Source: CAYMZZ01 sp044463125 (GTDB taxonomy: Bacteria > Bacteroidota > Bacteroidia > Chitinophagales > Chitinophagaceae). Taken from it: a stretch of 64,000 nt of DNA. Shown in pieces: positions 1 through 7,592 of this stretch. The notes below the pieces were generated by a model. It was not told the DNA's origin. It did no database searches and saw only the letters and a program-made list of their open reading frames with translations. The stretch is taken from the NCBI GenBank assembly GCA_044463125.1, contig JBIQMS010000010.1:1-64000 (forward strand), read 5' to 3'. A program made the translations under genes and the position numbers. How positions within the stretch are numbered: position 1 is the first letter of the stretch; each line of letters opens with the position of its first letter.

Positions 1-59
1 ATTGAGCCCCTTATCTTTTACTTTTTTGATATTTTTACCGGACAACAGTGATTTGATTA

Positions 60-240
60 TTTGTTGATTTGTTGAATTGTTTAGGGTTTAAGGTTTAATG
101 TTGAAAGGATGATATTTTTCGATGATTTATTGGTTGGATATTTTTTACTTTAACCTAAATAACGCCATAAACCTTAAACTTTAAACCCTAAACCTTAAAC
201 CCAACGTAATACGTATTACGTAAAACGTACAACGTACTAC
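60..240. repeat. Short-word intergenic repeats at the window edge
   Basis: No gene is visible before 237. The stretch holds TTTAGGGTTTAAGG-type words (72-95), their reverse complement (165-200), and a run of ACGTAATACGTATTACGT-type words (205-240) ending at the stop of the downstream minus-strand gene. The forward and reverse words can pair into a long hairpin behind that gene. The same words recur in most gaps of the window. Confidence 0.7.
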
Positions 241-974
241 TTCCTCCCCACCGGCGTCTTTATATCGTGATAAAACAAAAACTCCCAGTTCTCTTCTCCC
301 CCTTTCTCCCACCACTCGCTGCGTAGTTCCATCGCTTTTTTCCCATCATAATCGTATTTGGCGCTGAAGCGGTGTTTCATTTGCTGAAGTTGGGGCGCAT
401 CATCGGCACCGAAGAAGATGGTATGGCCTGCTTCGCGGATCCAGAAGACCTGGTGAAATTTGGAATGGGCCCCCGTAATCCGGTATTCGATGTAGTCGTC
501 AATAAAGCCGTCGCCATCCAGCCACTCCACATTGGCGTGTTGGCGCAGGCAGTCAAACTCATCCGGCACATAGGAGGGCAGTCCTTTTTCCATAGCGTAC
601 TCCATCTCCTGCCGCTGCACATAATAGCGGGCATTGGGAAAACTTATTTCATGCCCTCCCTGGCCATTGTCGTGCGAAACACCACCCGCATGGTCCTTGT
701 GTAAATGCGATAGCAATACCTTGCTGATGCTATTGGGTTCAATACCGGCTTTTTTCAGGTTTTGATGGAGTTGCGGTTCGCCATCTACCATAAATCCCAG
801 GCCTGTATCGAGCAGGAGTACATCTTTATCGGTAATCACTACAAAGGGCTGAATCTCCACCAGCAGGCTGCCGGGGCTTCGTTCCTTCAGACTGTCTTCG
901 CCATTTTGAAAGGGTACGAATAGTTTGGTCTTGTCGATGGTGAAGCTGCCTTCGGAGAGGGGAATAATCTGCAT
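237..974 (-). CDS. MBL-fold metallo-hydrolase
   Basis: About 245 residues of the metallo-beta-lactamase fold. The zinc motif HLHKDH is near residue 90, with a preceding LLLDTGLG strand; a later GAHSKFHQ and a FFGADD strand supply further metal ligands. The family covers lactonases, glyoxalase II-like thioesterases and phosphodiesterases, so the substrate cannot be told. I chose the ATG at 974 because the 14 codons upstream look non-coding and a GAAATTTG promoter-like element (986-979) overlaps them. The gene stands alone on its strand and is followed by repeat hairpins. Confidence 0.85.
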   Translation of the reverse strand: MQIIPLSEGSFTIDKTKLFVPFQNGEDSLKERSPGSLLVEIQPFVVITDKDVLLLDTGLGFMVDGEPQLHQNLKKAGIEPNSISKVLLSHLHKDHAGGVSHDNGQGGHEISFPNARYYVQRQEMEYAMEKGLPSYVPDEFDCLRQHANVEWLDGDGFIDDYIEYRITGAHSKFHQVFWIREAGHTIFFGADDAPQLQQMKHRFSAKYDYDGKKAMELRSEWWEKGGEENWEFLFYHDIKTPVGRK

Positions 975-1138
975 GTGGCAAATTTCGGAAGAAATGGGCA
1001 AGGCCGGAAAAAACAAAGGCCTGCCCTGAAAAGAGCCGGCCGTTGCTAACCTATGAAAAACACCAAGGTCAAAGATATTAATTCAACTATTTTTTCCTGC
1101 CTCTTTGCGTAAGGCTTTTATCCACACATGTGGATGAC

Positions 1139-1549
1139 TCAGCCTCTTCGCAGAGGACGGTTGTTTTGCGGGCGATTGCGCTGCAATTGGCGCATTTCCA
1201 TAATAAAGCGATCGTGAAAATCAAACACACGCGATCCTTTTCGCTCACCAATTACACCCTGAAACTGTGTTCGGTATTTGAGGCGAAGCTCTACCACTTT
1301 CTGCTGTCGCTCCAGTTTCTTTTCGGGCCCGCGATAGGTTTGCAGCGTTTGCCTCCATTCCTTGAAATATTCGAGGAAGATCGGGCTGAATTTTTTCGCC
1401 TCCGCATCCGTTAGCGCCAGGCGCTTCTGGATGTATTCATTCATCTTGTCGCGGATCTTATCATTGCCTTCGTTCTCATCCTCATCCTGCGCAAACAGGC
1501 TGAGGGAGCCGAGCAGAAAGAATCCAACATATAGTAATACTTTTTTCAT
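1139..1549 (-). CDS. Small exported protein, Spy/CpxP-like in character
   Basis: 136 residues with a clear signal peptide (MKKVLLYVGFFLLGSLSLFAQ) cleaved after about residue 21, an acidic stretch, then a charged helical body. The body resembles LTxxEAxKFxPI..Y..EWR patterns of small periplasmic helical proteins (Spy/CpxP-like sensors); this is inference from character, not a secure family assignment. It is the last gene of a minus-strand operon with an ECF sigma factor and an anti-sigma-like protein, 7 bp from the latter. That suggests a periplasmic accessory of the same signalling unit. Confidence 0.75.
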   Translation of the reverse strand: MKKVLLYVGFFLLGSLSLFAQDEDENEGNDKIRDKMNEYIQKRLALTDAEAKKFSPIFLEYFKEWRQTLQTYRGPEKKLERQQKVVELRLKYRTQFQGVIGERKGSRVFDFHDRFIMEMRQLQRNRPQNNRPLRRG

Positions 1550-1556
1550 GGCGCTG

Positions 1557-2309
1557 TCAATTCAAAATAATATCATCATCCGTTGCCTGGTCGAGGCTGC
1601 CGGTTTCTTTCAGAAAATCACGAATCTCATTATCTGACACATCCTGCAAAAGAGATTTCACTTCAGCAGATACGGTAACATTGTTTTGCGCGGCTATATC
1701 TTCCGGGAAAAGCTCCAGGAATTCGTTGATCTCTCCCGTTTCCACTTTCTTCAGATTCTTTTCCACCCATGCATAGGATTTCTCATTGGGGTCAATGCTT
1801 TTTCCTTTTTGCAGCAGAGGAAATGCTGTAACCGCAATGGCGGCAATGAGTATGGCTGCAGCCGCATACCGAAACAAGGGTTGTGCAAAAAGCTTGCGTA
1901 CAGGAGACCTGCCTTCCTTTTCACGGGGTACGGCTTTCACTTCATTACGGAAATAGTCAGCCGGCACCTGGTAAGGGGCTTCCTTCTTCAAACCGGCCAG
2001 CAGGGGTGAAAGGGTTTCCAGCTCTTTCGACGCTGAAGACTCATCGGCCCACACGTAGCCCAGGTCCAATTGCTCAAAATAATTGGCGGGCAGGCTATAA
2101 GGCATCTGGCGGCTAATGGCTGCCAGGCCGGGTGCCAGGGCTTCAGTTTCCGCCTTCACATTCCCGGCTTCCAGGGCCTTGATCCGCTTCAGTATCCATT
2201 CGGGCAATTGGTCAAAATAACCCGCCGGCACTTCGTAAGGCGTGCTGAGTTGGGGAAGTGTAGAACCTAAATCCTTCAGTTCCTGTAATATGTTATTCCG
2301 TGGTTCCAT
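1557..2309 (-). CDS. Membrane-anchored anti-sigma-factor-like protein with three PYxVPAxYF repeats
   Basis: 250 residues. The N-terminal about 125 residues contain three spaced copies of a short motif (TPYEVPAGYF, MPYSLPANYF, APYQVPADYF). One transmembrane helix follows at about residues 150-167, then an acidic C-terminal domain of about 80 residues. Position directly behind an ECF sigma gene (37-bp gap) and the single membrane helix make an anti-sigma or sigma-modulating role likely; the sequence does not show a zinc-type ZAS motif. The repeats would lie on the sigma-facing, cytoplasmic side if orientation is N-in (inference). Confidence 0.7.
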   Translation of the reverse strand: MEPRNNILQELKDLGSTLPQLSTPYEVPAGYFDQLPEWILKRIKALEAGNVKAETEALAPGLAAISRQMPYSLPANYFEQLDLGYVWADESSASKELETLSPLLAGLKKEAPYQVPADYFRNEVKAVPREKEGRSPVRKLFAQPLFRYAAAAILIAAIAVTAFPLLQKGKSIDPNEKSYAWVEKNLKKVETGEINEFLELFPEDIAAQNNVTVSAEVKSLLQDVSDNEIRDFLKETGSLDQATDDDIILN

Positions 2310-2346
2310 GGCTGCATGAATTGAGACGGAAATATGGGTCCTGGGT

Positions 2347-2886
2347 TTAATGATTTTTAATAAAATCTTCTATTTTTTTCACCGCATGGTGATAGCTGGC
2401 TTTGAGGGCGCCTTCGCTGGTTTCCAGCACCCGGCTCATCTCCTCGTAAGGCATTTCGTCGTAATAGCGCAGGTTGAAGACAAGGCGCTGTTTTTCAGGT
2501 AGTTGCTGGATGGCCAACTGCAGTTTCCATTCCAGTTTGTTGGCGTCGAAATGCTGATCGGCTTTTACTTTGTTGCTCAGGCCACTTTCCACGTCGCTCA
2601 GGCTTATGGCCGATTTTCGCTTTTGCTGATCCAGAAAGCTCAGGCATTCATTGGTGGCGATCCGGTACATCCAGGTATAGAGCTGGCTGTCTTCCCTGAA
2701 ATTGTCCAACCCCTTCCAAATGCGTATAAACACATTCTGCAGCACATCGTTCGCATCGTCGTGGTCCACCACCATCCGGCGGATATGCCAGTAGAGTTTT
2801 TCCTGGTATTTGCGGATAATGGCGGTATAGGCCTTTTCGCGGGTGGATGCTTCCCTGAATTGTAGTAAGAGTTCGGTATCTGTCAT
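2347..2886 (-). CDS. ECF-type RNA polymerase sigma-70 factor
   Basis: 179 residues with region 2 (DVLQNVFIRIWKGLDNF, then LYTWMYRIATNECL) and region 4 (LPEKQRLVFNLRYYDEMPYEEMS followed by a helix-turn-helix ending in KASYHHAVKKIE). Length and order are those of a group 4 sigma factor. The ATG at 2886 gives a conventional start (MTDTELLLQF); a longer frame to 2967 adds 27 residues that do not look like a sigma N-terminus. It heads an operon with an anti-sigma-like membrane protein and a small exported protein. Confidence 0.9.
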   Translation of the reverse strand: MTDTELLLQFREASTREKAYTAIIRKYQEKLYWHIRRMVVDHDDANDVLQNVFIRIWKGLDNFREDSQLYTWMYRIATNECLSFLDQQKRKSAISLSDVESGLSNKVKADQHFDANKLEWKLQLAIQQLPEKQRLVFNLRYYDEMPYEEMSRVLETSEGALKASYHHAVKKIEDFIKNH

Positions 2887-2987
2887 GGATGGATTTTCGC
2901 TTATGCAGCTTAAAGTTACAGTATCAAAAAGCGAATACCGAATATTTTGGTATTCGGTATTCGTCAAAAAAAAAATAAATGGATCTA

Positions 2988-3944
2988 TTATTTGCGGGCA
3001 ATGGCTTTTTCGGCGGCGGCCACAATATCGGGAATATCCAGCCCGTATTTTTTCAACAGTTCCTTGGGGGTACCGCTTTCTCCAAAAGTATCTTTAGTGC
3101 CTACATATTCGATGGGTATGGGGAAATGACGGCTGGCGCATTGCGCAATGGCATCGCCCAGTCCACCAATAATATTATGCTCTTCTGCAGTTACCGCACA
3201 TTTGGTTTTGCGAATGGACTGCAATACGGCTTCTTCATCCAGGGGTTTGATGGTATGAATATTGATCACTTCCACGCTGATACCTTTTTCCTGCAAAATG
3301 GCGCCGGCCTGAATGGCATTCCACACCATATGACCACAGGCGAAAATGCTTACATCCGTTCCTTCCGAAAACGGCTGGGCTTTACCGATCTTGAAATCCT
3401 CTTCTTTGGTGAAGATGGGCCAGGCGGGCCGGCCGAAGCGCAGGTACACCGGACCTTCATGATCGGCAATGGCCATGGTAGCGGCTTTGGTCTGGGCATA
3501 ATCGCAGGGAACAATCACCGTCATGCCGGGCAGCATCTTCATCAGCCCGATATCTTCCAGTATCTGGTGCGTGGCACCATCTTCGCCGAGGGTGAGTCCC
3601 GCATGGGAGGCGCATATCTTCACGTTCTTATCGCTATAAGCAACCGACTGACGGATCTGGTCATATACGCGGCCGGTGGAGAAGTTGGCGAAAGTGGTGG
3701 TATAGGGAATTTTACCACTGATGGATAATCCCGCCGCAATCCCGATCATGTTGGCTTCGGCAATACCGCATTGAATAAAGCGTTCCGGAAACTCTTTCAT
3801 GAACTGCTGTAGTTTCATAGAGCCAGCCAGGTCGGCAGTAAGGGCCACCACCTGTGGGTTCTTGCGGGCCGCTTCCACAATACCATCGCCAAATCCACTT
3901 CTTGTATCCTTAGTGCCAGTTGATTGAATTGCTTTCAAAGACAT
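2988..3944 (-). CDS. Transketolase, C-terminal (Pyr + C-terminal domain) subunit
   Basis: 318 residues covering the pyrimidine-binding and C-terminal domains of transketolase. Visible are GIAEANMIGIAAGLS with the catalytic Glu, FANFSTGRVYDQIRQSVAY, HAGLTLGEDGATHQ, and a C-terminal AVTAEEHNIIGGLG. It acts in the non-oxidative pentose phosphate pathway and needs a separate N-terminal TPP-binding half, as in archaea and many Bacteroidota. That half is not next to it: upstream is a 155-bp repeat gap and then galE. Downstream, 21 bp separate it from the start region of the sigma factor gene. Confidence 0.92.
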   Translation of the reverse strand: MSLKAIQSTGTKDTRSGFGDGIVEAARKNPQVVALTADLAGSMKLQQFMKEFPERFIQCGIAEANMIGIAAGLSISGKIPYTTTFANFSTGRVYDQIRQSVAYSDKNVKICASHAGLTLGEDGATHQILEDIGLMKMLPGMTVIVPCDYAQTKAATMAIADHEGPVYLRFGRPAWPIFTKEEDFKIGKAQPFSEGTDVSIFACGHMVWNAIQAGAILQEKGISVEVINIHTIKPLDEEAVLQSIRKTKCAVTAEEHNIIGGLGDAIAQCASRHFPIPIEYVGTKDTFGESGTPKELLKKYGLDIPDIVAAAEKAIARK

Positions 3945-3949
3945 GCTAT

Positions 3950-4098
3950 TGAAGTTTTAAGTTCTAAGTTTTAAGTTAAGGGGAAACGTGAGGCGTGAAT
4001 CGTGAGGCGTGAGTATTGAGTTCAACTTTAAACTCTAAACCCTCAACCCCACTCACGATTCACGATTCACGTCTCACGATTCACGCCTCACGCTCTCT
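3950..4098. repeat. Inverted short-word repeats between galE and the transketolase gene
   Basis: Words AAGTTTTAAGTT (3953-3975) are followed by CGTGAGGCGTGAATCGTGAG (about 3987-4018) and, after TAAACTCTAAACCC, by the inverse ACGATTCACGATTCACG (4055-4092). The two halves can form a long imperfect hairpin between galE and the next gene. No coding sequence seen. Confidence 0.7.
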
Positions 4099-4099
4099 C

Positions 4100-5155
4100 T
4101 CAATTCAGTTCTCCCGGCTGGCCGCCAAAAATGGTTGCATCGGCTTTCAGTCGCTGCTCCCAATCCCATGCCGTGCGCATCATTTCGTCGAGGGAAAATT
4201 GGGGAATCCAGCCCAGTTCATTTTTTGCCAGGTCGTTATTGGCATAAATGGCTACCACATCGCCGGGGCGCCGGGGTCCTATTTCATAATTCAGTTTCAA
4301 CCCACTCACTTTCTCAAAGGATTGAATGGCTTCCAACACCGATACGCCATTGCCGGTGCCCAGGTTAAATACTTCACATATCTTCTTATTCTTCTTCTGT
4401 TGAAGATAAGCGATAGCCAGCGTATGTGCATGGGCAATATCACTCACATGAATAAAGTCGCGAATGCAGGAACCGTCGCGGGTGGGATAATCATCGCCGT
4501 ACACCACCATCTTCGGCAGCTTGCCAATGGCGGTTTGTGTGATGGCGGGAACCAGGTTTTGCGGGCGACCGAAAGGCATTTCGCCAATCTGGTTGCTGAT
4601 ATGCGCACCCACCGGATTGAAATAACGCAGCAGGATGCATTGTGTACCCGCCGTTTTGGAAAATTCATTGATGATTTGTTCACCCATTTGCTTGGTATAG
4701 CCGTAAGGTGATGCGGCCGGCTTGGGTGGCGTATTCTCCGTAACCATCATTTCGTCCGGATTGCCATAAACAGTGCAGGACGAGGAAAAAACAAAATAGG
4801 GAATTTCAAACTCCTGTACACACTTGAGCAGGTTGATCAGCGAAGCGATATTGTTCTCGAAATATTGCAGGGGCTTTTCTACCGACTCGCCTACGGCTTT
4901 GTAGGCAGCAAAATGAATGATGCCTTCAATCCCATCATTTTCGGCGAATATGGCGTAGGTGTCATCAAAATTGCAGAGATCAACCCGGTAGTTTTTCACC
5001 TTTTTACCGGTGATGCGCTCAATACCATCGAGGATGCCGGGATTCGAGCGACTGTTATTGTCCACCGAAATTACATCATAGCCGTTCTCAATCAGGTCCA
5101 CAATTGTGTGAGAGCCGATATAACCACAGCCGCCGGTAACGAGGATCTTTGCCAT
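4100..5155 (-). CDS. galE: UDP-glucose 4-epimerase
   Basis: About 351 residues of the extended short-chain dehydrogenase family. The N-terminus MAKILVTGGCGYIGSHT carries the NAD-binding GxxGxxG. FSSSCTVYG and YGYTKQMGE supply the Ser and the Tyr-x3-Lys catalytic motif, and a later RYFNPVGAH is typical of GalE. It interconverts UDP-glucose and UDP-galactose in the cytoplasm. Start chosen at ATG 5155, since the extra MPGIFN upstream is not conserved in the family. It is flanked on both sides by inverted short-word repeats and is probably transcribed alone. Confidence 0.95.
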   Translation of the reverse strand: MAKILVTGGCGYIGSHTIVDLIENGYDVISVDNNSRSNPGILDGIERITGKKVKNYRVDLCNFDDTYAIFAENDGIEGIIHFAAYKAVGESVEKPLQYFENNIASLINLLKCVQEFEIPYFVFSSSCTVYGNPDEMMVTENTPPKPAASPYGYTKQMGEQIINEFSKTAGTQCILLRYFNPVGAHISNQIGEMPFGRPQNLVPAITQTAIGKLPKMVVYGDDYPTRDGSCIRDFIHVSDIAHAHTLAIAYLQQKKNKKICEVFNLGTGNGVSVLEAIQSFEKVSGLKLNYEIGPRRPGDVVAIYANNDLAKNELGWIPQFSLDEMMRTAWDWEQRLKADATIFGGQPGELN

Positions 5156-5206
5156 ATTAAAAATTCCCGGCAAAAGTCAGGAATTTTTGGCAGAAAGGGG
5201 AAGGTT

Positions 5207-5366
5207 TTACGTAATACGTTTTACGTCATACGTATTACGTGGAGTTTAGAGTTGAAAGTTTAGGGTTTAATGTTGAATTTCTGATTGGAAGATTCGGTTA
5301 TTTGTTATTCAATCAACCTTAAACTTACGTACAACGTACAACGTAAAACGTAATACGTACTACGTC
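5207..5366. repeat. Inverted pair of ACGTATTACGT and TTTAGGGTTTAA words between pit and galE
   Basis: ACGTAATACGTTTTACGT words (5207-5240) and TTTAGAGTTGAAAGTTTAGGG words are mirrored by ACCTTAAACTTACG (5315-5328) and ACGTAAAACGTAATACGT words (5326-5365). The whole segment can fold back on itself. It fills the gap between the pit stop and the galE start and shows no reading frame worth calling. Confidence 0.7.
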
Positions 5367-6569
5367 TCAAAACAACCACCTCACCACCGCATACACTGCC
5401 GCTGCCAGTAATCCGCTCACGGGAATGGTGAGTATCCAGGCCCAGATCAGGTTTACGGTTACGCCCCAGCGCACGGCAGACAAACGTTTGGTGGCGCCCA
5501 CGCCCATGATGGCGCCGGTGATAGTATGGGTGGTACTCACCGGAATCTTCATCGATTCGGTGAGGAAGAGGGTAAGGGCGCCGGCTGTTTCTGCCGCCAC
5601 GCCTTCGAAGGGAGTCACTTTGGTAATACGCGTACCCATGGTCTTCACAATCTTCCAGCCACCGCTCATGGTACCGATGGCTATGGCGGAATAACAGGCA
5701 AGAGGAACCCACCAAACCATTTCGTCGAGAGAATATTTGGTAGGATCTGAGGCGATCAGGGCCGCCATGATGATACCCATTACTTTCTGCGCGTCGTTAC
5801 CGCCATGTCCAATACTGAATATGGCCGATGAAACGAGTTGCAGCCGCTTAAACCACTGGTTGGCGCGATGCGCATTGAGTGTATTCAGATAAATGGTGAA
5901 TACTGCCATGGTCAGCAAAATCATAGCGAGCAGTATCCATTTGAAGTTTTGCGAATGGAAGATCACCTTTAGCGCATAGGATTCGTAATGCGACTTCAGC
6001 ACGGCCGGGTCGGTAACCATTTGCTGCCACAGAAACAGGAATGTGCCCAGGATGATAATGCTTGACAAAATTCTGGGTCCCCAACCTTTTTTAAAGGAAT
6101 AGATAAACCAGATGGAGATCAGGAAGGCCATGATCATACCAATCAACGGAGCCAGGAAAATAAAGGCGGCAATTTGCATCACGGGGCCTGAGTTAACGGA
6201 GCTGAAAGTGCCCGCATGCGCTATGGCCGCTCCCGCAAAACCTCCGATCAGGGTATGCGAGGAGGAAGAAGGAATACCACGCCACCAGGTAAACAGGTTC
6301 CAGGTGATGGCCGCTATCAGTCCGGAAAAAATCACTTCAAGCGTAATAAAATCCTGCTTCACCGTTTTGGCAATGGTGTTGGCCACGCCATGATCCTTGA
6401 AGATGAAATAAGCGACAAAATTGAAGAGCGCCGCCCAAAGCACCGCCTGAAAGGGCGTGAGTACTTTGGTGGACACGACCGTGGCAATGGAGTTAGCCGC
6501 ATCATGAAACCCGTTGATATAATCAAATATAAGCGCGAGCACGATGATGACGATGAGGAATGTTTCCAT
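5367..6569 (-). CDS. pit: Inorganic phosphate transporter, PiT family
   Basis: 400 residues with about ten hydrophobic segments and the two diagnostic PiT repeats: N-terminal DYINGFHDAANSIATVVSTKVL and internal SIGHGGNDAQKVMGI, each with the GxND / GFHDxAN core. IPSSSSHTLIGG and VSTTHTITGAIMGVG are the matching second motifs. It is a cation-coupled low-affinity phosphate permease of the inner membrane. It sits 96 bp downstream of a DUF47 gene on the same strand, the usual PiT partner. No 11-bp box array was found directly before it. Confidence 0.95.
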   Translation of the reverse strand: METFLIVIIVLALIFDYINGFHDAANSIATVVSTKVLTPFQAVLWAALFNFVAYFIFKDHGVANTIAKTVKQDFITLEVIFSGLIAAITWNLFTWWRGIPSSSSHTLIGGFAGAAIAHAGTFSSVNSGPVMQIAAFIFLAPLIGMIMAFLISIWFIYSFKKGWGPRILSSIIILGTFLFLWQQMVTDPAVLKSHYESYALKVIFHSQNFKWILLAMILLTMAVFTIYLNTLNAHRANQWFKRLQLVSSAIFSIGHGGNDAQKVMGIIMAALIASDPTKYSLDEMVWWVPLACYSAIAIGTMSGGWKIVKTMGTRITKVTPFEGVAAETAGALTLFLTESMKIPVSTTHTITGAIMGVGATKRLSAVRWGVTVNLIWAWILTIPVSGLLAAAVYAVVRWLF

Positions 6570-6665
6570 TACTGTTAGCTGATATGGTGGAATGAATTGA
6601 AGCTGAGCGATCGGCCATCGGTTCTATTAGCACAGTTGCGATCGACTCCTTTTCTTCTGCCCCTT

Positions 6666-7316
6666 TTATGCGTATTTAATAATGATCGACTCAATCACAT
6701 TGCTCGCATCTTCACATTTATCGGTCACGATCTCCATCACCTGGTAGATTTCTCTTTTCTTGATCACTTCCTTGGCATCGGGCTCAGTGGCGAAAAGCCG
6801 CTCAATACTCATGTCAAATACATCGTCGGCCTGGTTTTCAATGCTATTGATCTTTACCAGCGCTTCCGTAATGTTGCGCATATTCTTCATGTCGCGCAAT
6901 TCCTTCACGGCAATACTAATCTGGTGAGCGCCCTGCTCTATGAGGTCCGCCATTTTTTTCATGCCAATATCGTTGGGATTAACCCGGTAGAAATTGATCT
7001 TCTTGGCGGAGGCATAAATATAGTCGGCAATATCGTCGAGCGAGGTAGCGAGGTAGTGAATATCCTCCCGGTCGAAAGGTGTAATAAAGTTTCGTCCCAG
7101 TTCGGTAAACAGGCTATGGGTCAATTCATCATTCGCGTGCTCCAGGTCTTCAATCTGCTTGATTAGCGCTCCCCTTTTATCAAAATCAGTTTCGGCCACC
7201 ACTTCTTTCATCACGGTTCCCATACGGGCGCAGTTATTGGCTACCTGTTCAAATAGCTCAAAGAAGATCCGGTTCTTGGGCATGAAGATCTTTAGAAATG
7301 AATTGAGTGCTGCCAT
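6666..7316 (-). CDS. DUF47 (PhoU-like) phosphate transport regulator
   Basis: 216 residues, nearly all helical and charged, starting MAALNSFLKIFMPKN and containing FFELFEQVANN, IEDLEHANDELTH and FDREDIHYLATSLDDIADYI, the hallmark of DUF47 proteins related to PhoU. Members are encoded with PiT permeases and are thought to modulate them in the cytoplasm (established genetic association). Pit follows 96 bp downstream. A candidate -7 element TAATTTCG lies at 7344-7337 with an ATTG -33-like word at 7370-7367. The divergent gene at 7593 has a box-array promoter. Confidence 0.92.
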   Translation of the reverse strand: MAALNSFLKIFMPKNRIFFELFEQVANNCARMGTVMKEVVAETDFDKRGALIKQIEDLEHANDELTHSLFTELGRNFITPFDREDIHYLATSLDDIADYIYASAKKINFYRVNPNDIGMKKMADLIEQGAHQISIAVKELRDMKNMRNITEALVKINSIENQADDVFDMSIERLFATEPDAKEVIKKREIYQVMEIVTDKCEDASNVIESIIIKYA

Positions 7317-7478
7317 ATGGTTTTTTTAAACTGGTTGCGAAATTACCGGCATTGGGCCGCCGGCATCAATTGTAGGGGGGAATTAATAATTCCTTAATAT
7401 AGAATTTTTATTTGATTTGATTGCACCAGACTGAGTAACAATGAGTTGAAGTTTAAATAGTCCCCGACTCCACCCACC

Positions 7479-7578
7479 TTAACCGGACCAAAATTAGGGT
7501 TTAATATTCAGTTAACATTGGGTTCATAATTCCATAACAGGGGAGTAACACGCCGGTAATATAGCGGGGCCACCTTTG
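7479..7578 (+). promoter_or_regulatory. Pho-type direct-repeat array and -7 element of the TonB receptor operon
   Basis: Five-base words lie every 11 bp exactly: TTAAC 7479, AAAAT 7490, TTAAT 7501, TTAAC 7512, TTCAT 7523, ATAAC 7534, GTAAC 7545, GTAAT 7556. Fifteen bases after the last word begins, CACCTTTG (7571-7578) matches the Bacteroidota -7 element TAnnTTTG. No convincing -33 TTTG is present, as expected if an activator replaces it. TTAAC-like boxes at 11-bp spacing are the known signature of PhoB/PhoP-class response regulators. The block ATAGCGGGGC before the -7 is nearly repeated at 13935. Confidence 0.8.
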
Positions 7579-7592
7579 CCGAAATTTCTGCT

